In this document: one piece after another, positions 10,801-17,414 of the stretch
Numbering within the stretch: position 1 is the stretch's first letter
How the letters are laid out: the number at the start of each line of letters is the position of its first letter
Assembly: GCA_016178725.1 (NCBI GenBank)
Contig: JACOSV010000024.1
Span: 1-40,951 of the forward strand
From: Candidatus Eiseniibacteriota bacterium
GTDB lineage: Bacteria; Eisenbacteria; RBG-16-71-46
Direction: 5' to 3'
DNA: 40,951 nt
Made by a program: the position numbers and the translations under genes
Notes under the pieces: generated by a model
Told to the model about the DNA's origin: nothing
The model's input: the letters and a program-made list of their open reading frames with translations, nothing else
Databases searched by the model: none

Positions 10801-11348
10801 TTGCAACCGGGGCGGGCGCGGCCGGCTCGCCGGTGATCGCCGATCTCGACCGCGACGGCCGGCTCGAGGTGATCGCGCCCGATCGCTGGGTCCCGGACGC
10901 CGAGCGCGGCGACGTGAATGGACGCTTCGGCTCGCTCTACGCCTACTCGCTGCCGCCGCACATCGCGAACCCGGTCGCCGACGCGTGGCCGATGCTGGGC
11001 GGCAACGCCGGGCGCACGTCGTCGCTCGACGGCGCGCACACGCCGGTCGCCGCCGCCGCGACGAGCGGGCCGCTCGTCGGCGGATCGCTGCACGCGTACC
11101 CGAATCCGGCGCGGCGCCATCCGGTGTCGTTCGCGTATCAGCTCACCGAGCCGGCCGAGGTGGAGTTCTCGATCCGCGACGCGTCGGGACACGAGGTGGC
11201 GGCGTTCACGCGCAGCGGCCGGCGCGCCGACAACCTCGAGGTGTGGGAGCCGGGCGGCGTGCCGGCCGGGCTCTACGTCGCGCGGCTGCGCTTCCGCGGC
11301 GCGACCACATCGTCGGTCCAGCTGCTGACGCTCGGGGTGCTGCGTTGA
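7818..11348 (+). CDS. M6-family (immune inhibitor A-like) metalloprotease with FG-GAP-like repeats and FlgD-like C-terminus
   Basis: Secreted zinc metalloprotease of 1176 residues. TTG 7818 gives a proper signal peptide (MRRLALTFMVCAVLAGGSAS); ATG 7842 is possible but would remove the basic n-region. Zinc motif HENGHNLFGFADLYD begins at His352 and fits the M6 HExGHxxGxxDLYD pattern; the met-turn is probably YWSLMDSG. From about residue 620 to 1070 there are FG-GAP/VCBS-like calcium loops: DADGDRKLEV, DPDGDGFPEV, DVDGDGKSEI and DLDRDGRLEV. The last ~85 residues (LHAYPNPARRHPVSFAYQL, then PAGLYVARLRF) form an FlgD-like sorting-type domain like that of the C25 protein upstream. It is therefore the most likely local substrate of the PorU/PorV-like pair. 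The stop overlaps the next start by four bases (TTGA). Confidence 0.88.
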   Translation: MRRLALTFMVCAVLAGGSASASGQLVVRRLAAESPRARTKSAPRAAAPATRTRSAAPRSAAPRSAASPRPGAVVPPPLSPAGPNAGPAAWRHEMDVRAKRWRAFPDLISGPRHDWSPNARRRLGWIPPARPQRNPHTAEASRPAASSASDVRRIAFIRIDYAHDRGGPLSSGDGHFDLSGPDSTVAVIDRPPHNRAFYLAHLEALHRFYDVTSYGSVDIQGDVWPRTPNGAYSLNDMGDFGPWAFSQDIYPAARDFFRAAFTAADSQAKTVYSDPIPWDQYDSFMIIHAGSDLQSDLRQDSPEDMPTFTIGVAPEDEVQLPGATQPIGRASIVPETATQDGFYGAINGLVAHENGHNLFGFADLYDVFTGEPEVGYWSLMDSGNLVGAPFLLPDGSESFAVGLVPPSVDPFQRFFTTDLLTFKDVTDDTMTIADSERNPDIRRLWLSSDEYLLLENRAIAATDSVPLDQDSTTRVILGPKSPDRFEYDTLLPSLPHVVGTPPLASGGILAWHIDASSIPFLTATRIDPYTDYGFNSGPGPPAIKIVEADALEDLGDPSSPFLFGSAYDPWFHSNNVVLADDTEPNLVPHTGSRPHARLEFLDDPGNAMRVAATHDWKLPGWPVAVDVPPGGPLLLAVDADGDRKLEVCWAGGAADSPDSTALFAVRVNGQGLFGPVYAFANLDRRPRPEMAALPIGDPLQDPPIGPAYFAASTYYDAGADTLGGAPGGKVWLVDHTGIPLPGWPAVLPSPVSTPPVISGLFPNATVWVGCLNGKIYGLGLDGQIATSTGAGLVGGISGRLAVTTAAGGGPTLVAAGSANGSVHVGQWSGAGPLADVGTWSVTGTVGFLPDFLWLDFGGQGAPAGSSSCAAGTPTLIVHHADRLWAYCPNGTPLPGWGRALGDTIVAGLGAGDPDGDGFPEVLTQTVHSQVAFWNESGYPSPGWPRASTHEGLRTASPALAMDVDGDGKSEIVALDGSGLIAALRADMRATAGWPVATGAGAAGSPVIADLDRDGRLEVIAPDRWVPDAERGDVNGRFGSLYAYSLPPHIANPVADAWPMLGGNAGRTSSLDGAHTPVAAAATSGPLVGGSLHAYPNPARRHPVSFAYQLTEPAEVEFSIRDASGHEVAAFTRSGRRADNLEVWEPGGVPAGLYVARLRFRGATTSSVQLLTLGVLR
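7980..8009 (+). repeat. Two tandem 15-base units inside the protease gene
   Basis: The unit GCCGCGCCGCGATCC occurs twice in a row and encodes AAPRS-type repeats in the low-complexity Ala/Pro/Arg stretch after the signal peptide. Likely a slippage-prone spacer; no functional claim. Confidence 0.6.
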
Positions 11349-12094
11349 GGCGCGCGCTCGCGGCGCTCGCGATGATCGCGGGCTGCGCGGCCCCGGCGGT
11401 GCTCGCGGCCGCGCCGCGCACGTATCCCGCGCTCCATCCGCCGACGCTGCTCGCGCAGCGTTCGATCGAGCGCGAGTGGGGGCCGTCCGACGACTCGCTC
11501 TACCGCGTCGTGGACATCCCCGGCCTCAAGTCCGAGGCGCTCGCGACGTCGCTTTCCGCGATGCTGCCGGGCGCGGGCCAGCTCTACGCGGAGGAACGGA
11601 GCGGCTGGCTGTTCCTCGCCGCCGAGGCCGCGGGATGGGGCGGCCTGCTGTGGTACCGGCACGACGGCCATCGCCTGCAGGATGTCTCGGCGCGCGTCGC
11701 CGGACCGCCCGATCAGGCGGGGAGCGCATGGTCGTTCGATCGCTGGGCCGAGGCGTCGGGCGGAAACGCCGGATCGCTCGCGGCGCTCTACGCCGCCGAT
11801 CCGCAGGCGTTCTATCGGGCGATCGGTTCCGATCCGAGCCTGGCGTCGGGCTGGGCGAACGAATCCAGCCACGCCGACTTCAACGGGCTGCGCACGCGCG
11901 CCAACGCGCGCTTCGGACGGGCCCGCACGTACGCGACCGGACTCTGGTTCAACCATCTCGTCGGCGCGCTCGACGCCCTGCGCGCGGCGCGGTTCCACAA
12001 CCTGCCGCTGCGCCAGAACGTCGGCATGCGGATCGCGCCCCGCGGCACGGCGGTCGGTCCGGCGGTGGCGATGACGCTCGAGGTGCGCTTCTGA
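11345..12094 (+). CDS. DUF5683-like envelope protein
   Basis: A 249-residue exported protein starting at TTG 11345, which overlaps the protease stop by four bases and gives the N-terminus LRRALAALAMIAGCAAPAVLA. This may be a type I signal peptide; IAGC also resembles a weak lipobox, so lipidation at Cys14 is possible. The motif SAMLPGAGQLYAEERSGWLFLAAEA with a following hydrophobic stretch matches the DUF5683 pattern (PGxGQ-Y plus membrane segment). The C-terminus MTLEVRF resembles a beta-barrel insertion signal. Function of DUF5683 is unknown. The next gene carries a related segment, so the two may be diverged paralogues. Its position between the M6 protease and the large barrel suggests envelope assembly, by inference only. 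Confidence 0.7.
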   Translation: MRRALAALAMIAGCAAPAVLAAAPRTYPALHPPTLLAQRSIEREWGPSDDSLYRVVDIPGLKSEALATSLSAMLPGAGQLYAEERSGWLFLAAEAAGWGGLLWYRHDGHRLQDVSARVAGPPDQAGSAWSFDRWAEASGGNAGSLAALYAADPQAFYRAIGSDPSLASGWANESSHADFNGLRTRANARFGRARTYATGLWFNHLVGALDALRAARFHNLPLRQNVGMRIAPRGTAVGPAVAMTLEVRF

Positions 12095-13038
12095 TGCGCG
12101 CGCGGATCGGGATCGCACTCGGCGCGGCGCTCGCCCTGTGCGGCACCCTCGCGATCGCGCGGGACGCGCGCGCGGCGTCGGCCCTGGACGGCCGCGATGT
12201 CTCGCTCTTCGCCACCTCCGTGCTGCCGTTCGACCCGCCCGCTCCGACGCTGCTCGCGGACCGCGGCATGGGCCCGTCGCCCGGCAGCCGGCCGCGGAAG
12301 AGCGACGCGCCGCCCGCCGACAGCGCCGGTGGGGCCGCGGGCGCCGCCGCCGACTCGACTGCGCCGAAGCACGAGCCGCACGGGCGCTCGGCGCGCGCGC
12401 ATCGCGTGGTGCCGATCGCGCTCTCGCCCGAGCGCGCGCGCCTCATGCTCCGGTCGCTCACAATGCCGGGATGGGGCGAGGCGTCGGTCGGGCGCCGGCG
12501 CGAGGCCGGGCTGTTCGCGCTGATCGAGGCGGGCGTGTGGACGTCCTTCGCCGCGTTCCGCATTCAGGAGCGGATGCGCCGCGACACGTACGAGCGCACG
12601 GCGGCGCTGTTCGGCGGCGTCCAGCTCGCCGGGCGCGACGAGGAGTTCCGTCGCATCGTCGGTTTCTACATGAGCAGCGACGAGTACAACCGGCTGGTCG
12701 TGCGGCGCGATGCCGCCAACCTCTATTACGGCGATCCCGCCGCCTACAACGCCTACGTCGCCGCGCACGAGCTCAGGGGCGCCGACGCGTGGTCGTGGGA
12801 CAGCGATGCGAGCCTGCTGCGCTACCGCGCGGAGCGGCAGGAAACTCAACGCGCGGCGCAGCGCGCCCACACCGCGATCGCCGCCGCGATCATCAACCGG
12901 CTCCTGAGCGTCGTGAACATCTCGCGCACCGGTGCCGCGCACGCGGGGACGCCTGCGTCCACGTCGTGGAAGCTCGAGTGCGTGCCGGCGGGCGACGACC
13001 CCACCGCGTACCACCTCGGGGTGCGCGCCGACTTCTGA
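12094..13038 (+). CDS. DUF5683-related exported protein
   Basis: A 314-residue exported protein with signal peptide MRARIGIALGAALALCGTLAIARDARA. The ATG shares its A with the previous TGA. After a Pro/Ala/Asp-rich linker (about 65-110) it contains RSLTMPGWGEASVGRRREAGLFALIEAGVWTSFAAF at about residues 122-157, a diverged form of the PGxGQ-type DUF5683 motif in the preceding protein, followed by a charged, probably helical stretch to about residue 270. It ends TAYHLGVRADF with terminal Phe. No enzyme motif is visible. The role is unknown; it is probably cotranscribed with the surrounding envelope genes. Confidence 0.62.
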   Translation: MRARIGIALGAALALCGTLAIARDARAASALDGRDVSLFATSVLPFDPPAPTLLADRGMGPSPGSRPRKSDAPPADSAGGAAGAAADSTAPKHEPHGRSARAHRVVPIALSPERARLMLRSLTMPGWGEASVGRRREAGLFALIEAGVWTSFAAFRIQERMRRDTYERTAALFGGVQLAGRDEEFRRIVGFYMSSDEYNRLVVRRDAANLYYGDPAAYNAYVAAHELRGADAWSWDSDASLLRYRAERQETQRAAQRAHTAIAAAIINRLLSVVNISRTGAAHAGTPASTSWKLECVPAGDDPTAYHLGVRADF

Positions 13039-13041
13039 TCG

Positions 13042-13057
13042 GAGGGGAGCTCCCCTC
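13042..13057. promoter_or_regulatory. 16-base perfect palindrome covering the ribosome-binding site of the NHL gene
   Basis: GAGGGGAGCTCCCCTC is a perfect inverted repeat. Its left half is the purine-rich ribosome site and its right arm ends one base before GTG 13058. In RNA the site could pair with the CUCCCCUC arm and reduce initiation, or it could be a DNA-binding site. With no loop, a hairpin would need to open the central bases, so a strong structure is not assured. Confidence 0.4.
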
Positions 13058-13969
13058 GTGCACGCCATTCTCATCGCGCTTCTCGTCGCCTCCGCGCCCG
13101 ATTCGGCGCGCGGCGACACGCTCGCCTGGGCGCTGCGCCCGGCGGCGACGATCGCGCCGCAGGGCGATGGTCGCGGGCAGGTGCTCGAGCCAAGCGGTGT
13201 CGCCGTGGACGCCTTCGGCCGGATCGTCGTCGCCGACGCGGCGGTCCACCGGCTGCAGCGGTTCGACGCCGACGGCCGCTGGATGGGCGAGTCGGGATCG
13301 CTCGGAAGCGACGCGGGCCAGCTGCGCCGGCCCGAATCGGTCGCGATGCTCGGCGCGCTCACGGTCGCGGTGCTCGACCGCGAGAACCGCCGCGTCGAAT
13401 CGTATGACGTCTTCGGCCACCGTCTCGGCACGATCGTAGATCTACAATCCGCCACGCTGACCGACCAGACGGGCCGGATCGAGCCGATCGCGCTCACCGC
13501 CGACCGTGGCGGCGCGCTCTACGTCGCCGACGGCGATCGCGACCGCGTGCTGGTGTTCGACGCCACGGGCACGCTGCTGCGCACGATCGGCGGATTCGGC
13601 GCGCGCCCCGGCTCGTTCCGCGGCCTTGCCGGGCTCGCGGCCACCGGCGACGGCGGAATCGTCACGGCCGAACGGGGCAACGCGCGCGTTCAGCGCTTCG
13701 ATCCCTCGGGGCGCGTCGCGGTTGCGTGGCCGATCGCAGTCTCGCGTACCGCCGGCGCGATGGCGGTCGCGGCGGACGATTCGGGGCGGGTGGCGATCGC
13801 CGACGAGCCGGGGGGCTCGGTGCGTGTCTTCGACCGCGGCGGCCGCGCGCTCGCGGCGGTGACCGGCCTCGCGCGCCCGCGCGCGCTCGCGTTCGCGCCC
13901 GACGGCACGCTGCTGGTCGCCGAGGCCGCGGGCGCGGTGCGCCGCTTCACCCTGCTGCGCCGCGAATGA
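13058..13969 (+). CDS. NHL-repeat beta-propeller protein, exported
   Basis: A 303-residue protein from GTG 13058, which gives a short signal peptide (MHAILIALLVASAPDSARG). It has repeated NHL-type blades: LEPSGVAVDAFGRIVVADAAVHRLQRFDADG, then similar blocks near ADGDRDRVLVFDATG, TAERGNARVQRFDPSG and IADEPGGSVRVFDRGG. About five to six blades can be counted, as in a periplasmic or surface propeller. Such propellers usually bind protein or ligand; no catalytic motif is seen. The start is preceded by the GGAGGGG site inside a 16-base palindrome. It sits between two predicted envelope proteins, so it may scaffold an outer-membrane complex (inference). Confidence 0.78.
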   Translation: MHAILIALLVASAPDSARGDTLAWALRPAATIAPQGDGRGQVLEPSGVAVDAFGRIVVADAAVHRLQRFDADGRWMGESGSLGSDAGQLRRPESVAMLGALTVAVLDRENRRVESYDVFGHRLGTIVDLQSATLTDQTGRIEPIALTADRGGALYVADGDRDRVLVFDATGTLLRTIGGFGARPGSFRGLAGLAATGDGGIVTAERGNARVQRFDPSGRVAVAWPIAVSRTAGAMAVAADDSGRVAIADEPGGSVRVFDRGGRALAAVTGLARPRALAFAPDGTLLVAEAAGAVRRFTLLRRE

Positions 13970-14009
13970 CGGGGACCCGCGGCGCCGCGCTGCCGCGCGC
14001 TCGCGAGGC

Positions 14010-17000
14010 ATGATGCCCCGTCGCGGATTCCGACGCGCCACCGTGCGCGCGGGCGGCGCGGCGCTTATCGCGGCGGCGTTCGCGTTCGCGCCGTCACCGG
14101 TGCGCGCCGCGGACGATCCCGGCTGCTGCGTGAGCGCGGTCGTCCAGCAGAGCGGCGCCGTGGTCTACCGCCTGCCGCACGCGTTCATACGGCTCGGCAG
14201 CGATTCGCTGTGGACGCGCGTCGCGACGTGGCGGCGCGGCGCGGACTACGGACTCGATCCGACGCGCGGCGAGCTGCGCCTCCTGCGCGAACCGGCGCCC
14301 GGCGAGACGCTGTGGGTGTCCGTATGCTGGCTGGTCGTCGCGCCGCCGCTCGATCTGCGGCTCAACATCTATCACCCGGCTCCGGGCGTCGTGCCCGACA
14401 CGAACGCGGCCGCCGCGCCCGCGCCGCCGCCGCCGCGGCCGGTGACCGGCCGTTCGCCGACCACGGCGGCCGCGGGAACCGAGCTCGCGGTCACCGGGAA
14501 CAAGACCATCGCCGTGGATTTCGGCTCGGGGCAGGACGCGTTCCTGCGCCAGTCGCTCGACCTCGCGGTGAGCGGCACGCTCGCGCCGGGCGTCGAGATG
14601 ACGGGCGCGCTCTCCGACCGCAACACGCCGCTGGGTGCCGCCGGCGCGACGCAGAGCCTGCAGTCGCTCGACCGCGTCCTGATCGAGCTGAAGGCGCCCT
14701 CGGGCCGCGCCGCCCTCGGCGACGTGACGCTGGCGCTCGATCGCGGCGAGTTCGGCCGCGTCGAGCGCCGCCTGCAGGGCGTGCGCGGCGAGTGGAACGC
14801 AAAGGGATTCTCGGGCGTGCTCGCGGCGGCGAGCGAGCAGGGCGAGTACAACACGCTCCAGTTCGTCGGCATCGAGGGGCGGCAGGGGCCGTACGAGCTC
14901 ACCGACCGCTCGAGCGCGACCGGCGTCAGCGTGGTCGCGGGCAGTGAGGTCGTGACGATGGACGGCGTGCGGCTCACGCGCGGGGAGAGCGCGGACTATT
15001 CGATCGACTACGACCGTGGGCGCGTGACGTTCACGAACCGGCGTCCGGTCACATCGGCGTCGCGCATCACGATCGACTACCAGTTCACGCTCAACCGTTT
15101 CCGTCGCAACATGGCCGCGGCCGGCGCGAGCTGGGAGCGCGGCGCGTTCCGCGCCTCGAGCACGTTCATCACCGAGAGCGACGACGGCGGCAGTCCGCTC
15201 GGCTTCACGTTCGACGCCTCCGACCGCTACGCGTTGAGCGCCGCCGGCGATTCGGCATCGCGCGCGATCGGTCCCGGCGTCGCGCCCGGGCCCGGCGATT
15301 ACACGTTCATCCCCGCGGGGGCGCAGCCCGCGCACTACGCGTTCGCCGGCGTGGACTCGGGCGCGTTCGTGGTCGGCTTCGCGCGCGTCGCGCAGGGTCA
15401 GGGCGCCTATCAGGACTCGGCGGTCGTCGCGGGGCACACCGCCTATCGCTTCGTCGGACAGGGGAACGGCGACTTCCAGATCGGGCGGCAGCTCCCGCTC
15501 CCCGAGTCGCACCAGCTGTGGTCGGTCGGCGGCTCCGCGGCCGCGGGCCCCGTGACCGTGGACCTCGAGGGTGCGGTCTCGCGCCACGACCGCAACACGC
15601 TCTCGTCGTTGGACGACGGCGACAACAGCGGCATCGCGGGGCGTGCGCGCGTGGCGCTCGCCGGCGCGCCGCGCTGGCTCGGTGGCGCCGCCGGGCTCGA
15701 GCTCACGGCGCGCGGCGTCGACAGACGGTTTGACCCCTTCAGCCGCGTCGAGCGCGCGTTCGCCGAGGAGGACTGGGGGCTGCCGATCGGCGCCGACCTC
15801 GACCACCAGCAGCGGATCGAGCTCACCGGGTTCGCGACGCCGCGCGCGGGCGGCGAGTTGCGCGCAAGCCTCGGCCACCTCGCGACGCCGGACGGCTTTC
15901 GCGCCTTCCGCCGCGCGGCGTCGTGGACGCGCGACGGCACGGTCAGCGCCCGCGCGTCGTGGCAGCGCTCGGACGGCACGCAGCCGGGGCTGCGCTTCGC
16001 GAGCGGCGGACGCGAGCGCGCGACCGGCGAGCTCGCGTGGCGCACGCCGTGGCTCGAGCCGGCCCTGCGCGGCGAATGGGACCGTCGCAGCTCGCCGAGC
16101 GACACCGGCACGGTCGGCGCGCGCACGCGCGAGATCGCGGCCGAGGTCAGGAGTCCGCGCGCGATCGCGTGGCGCGCGCTGCTCGGCTATGCGGTGCGCC
16201 ACGAAGGCCTCGCGACGGCGGGCGGCTTCGTCGATCAGGACCGCGCGCGCACGCTGCACGGCACGCTGGAGACACCGGCGGCCCAGCCCTGGGGCGCGAG
16301 CCTCGCATGGCAGCGGCGGCTGGTCGATCCGCTGGCGAATCCCGCGCGCACGCGCAGCGATCTCGCGAGCGCACGCCTGCGCGCCGGCGATCCGGGCCGG
16401 GGCTGGTCGGGGCTCGCGAACCTCGAGATCACGAGCGAGGGTGAGAACCGGCAGGTGCGCCGGCTGGTGTTCGTCGGCGCGGGGAAGGGCCCGTACGACG
16501 CGGCCGGCAATCTCGTCGGGAACGGCGACTACGATCTGGTCAGCGTGCTCGCGCCGGATCTGCAGCGGATCGCGCGCGCGGCGACCAGCGCGCGGGCGAC
16601 GTGGCGGTTCGGCGCGTCGGACGTCTGGCGCGGCTCGCGCGTCGAGTTCGACTTCGAGAGCGAGGCACGCCGTCGCGGCGAACTCGGCGGGCGCGATGCG
16701 GTCATCTCGCCGGGCGCGGCGCTCGGCGACACCGCGCTCGCGCGCGGCGCCGTGACGCAGCGCTTCGAGACCGAGCTCGCGCCGGGCTCGCGCGTGTCGG
16801 CGCTGCGCTTCCGGATCGAACGGCGCGTGAGCGCGGACCGCGGTTTCACGAACTTCGCCCAGACGCAGGACGCGCGCGAGGCGACGCTGACGTGGCGAGC
16901 GCGCGCCACGGCGACGGTGAGCGCCGAGGTCGAGGGGCGCTGGAAGCGCAGCGAGGCGGGACAGACGCTCGGCGCGGGCGTGCCGTTCCGCCGCACGCTC

Positions 17001-17414
17001 GGCGAGACCGGCGCGATCGGCCAGCTCGTCTTCACACCCGACGCGCGCGTGCGCGCGGCGGCGAGCGTGGACGCGGGCTGGGTGCGGCCGGAGTCGCCGG
17101 GCGGCGCGACCGGAGAGGCGACGCGCACCATCAAGGTCGGTCCCGACCTGGGCGTCGCGGTCGGCGCGCGCGGCCACGTGGACCTCACCGTGCGGCGGGC
17201 GTTCATCTCCGGCGCGCCGCCGATCGCGCTGGTGCCGGGGATCGATCCGGCCGGGGCGCCACGCTGGGACGGCACGGTGCGCGGCGACTACCGCGTCCAC
17301 GAGAGCACGACGTTCTCGACGTCGGTCACCGTGCGCGATCGCAGCGGGCAGCCGCTCGGCCTCGCCCGACCCACCGAAGTCACCGGCCGCGCCGAGCTGA
17401 GGGCGTTCTTCTGA
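14010..17414 (+). CDS. Large predicted outer-membrane protein, FCB-type, function unknown
   Basis: An 1134-residue exported protein. ATG ATG at 14010 is followed by an Arg-rich n-region and a hydrophobic core ending AFAPSPVRAADD. Residues ~165-240 hold a block with a DFGSGQDAFLRQSLDLAVSG segment, then LSDRNTPLGAAG and a LxxLDRVLIELKAPSGRAALGD stretch, which I associate with large uncharacterised barrels of FCB bacteria and loosely with SprA-like N-terminal regions. A strand-turn motif of the form GSxxxxxxGxxLxRGxDYxxDxxRGxxxF occurs twice, near residues 54-100 and 312-350. The rest is amphipathic beta-strand pattern ending RAELRAFF. It is far shorter than typical SprA (over 2000 residues), so homology is only a hypothesis. 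The stop shares its A with the next ATG. Confidence 0.7.
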   Translation: MMPRRGFRRATVRAGGAALIAAAFAFAPSPVRAADDPGCCVSAVVQQSGAVVYRLPHAFIRLGSDSLWTRVATWRRGADYGLDPTRGELRLLREPAPGETLWVSVCWLVVAPPLDLRLNIYHPAPGVVPDTNAAAAPAPPPPRPVTGRSPTTAAAGTELAVTGNKTIAVDFGSGQDAFLRQSLDLAVSGTLAPGVEMTGALSDRNTPLGAAGATQSLQSLDRVLIELKAPSGRAALGDVTLALDRGEFGRVERRLQGVRGEWNAKGFSGVLAAASEQGEYNTLQFVGIEGRQGPYELTDRSSATGVSVVAGSEVVTMDGVRLTRGESADYSIDYDRGRVTFTNRRPVTSASRITIDYQFTLNRFRRNMAAAGASWERGAFRASSTFITESDDGGSPLGFTFDASDRYALSAAGDSASRAIGPGVAPGPGDYTFIPAGAQPAHYAFAGVDSGAFVVGFARVAQGQGAYQDSAVVAGHTAYRFVGQGNGDFQIGRQLPLPESHQLWSVGGSAAAGPVTVDLEGAVSRHDRNTLSSLDDGDNSGIAGRARVALAGAPRWLGGAAGLELTARGVDRRFDPFSRVERAFAEEDWGLPIGADLDHQQRIELTGFATPRAGGELRASLGHLATPDGFRAFRRAASWTRDGTVSARASWQRSDGTQPGLRFASGGRERATGELAWRTPWLEPALRGEWDRRSSPSDTGTVGARTREIAAEVRSPRAIAWRALLGYAVRHEGLATAGGFVDQDRARTLHGTLETPAAQPWGASLAWQRRLVDPLANPARTRSDLASARLRAGDPGRGWSGLANLEITSEGENRQVRRLVFVGAGKGPYDAAGNLVGNGDYDLVSVLAPDLQRIARAATSARATWRFGASDVWRGSRVEFDFESEARRRGELGGRDAVISPGAALGDTALARGAVTQRFETELAPGSRVSALRFRIERRVSADRGFTNFAQTQDAREATLTWRARATATVSAEVEGRWKRSEAGQTLGAGVPFRRTLGETGAIGQLVFTPDARVRAAASVDAGWVRPESPGGATGEATRTIKVGPDLGVAVGARGHVDLTVRRAFISGAPPIALVPGIDPAGAPRWDGTVRGDYRVHESTTFSTSVTVRDRSGQPLGLARPTEVTGRAELRAFF

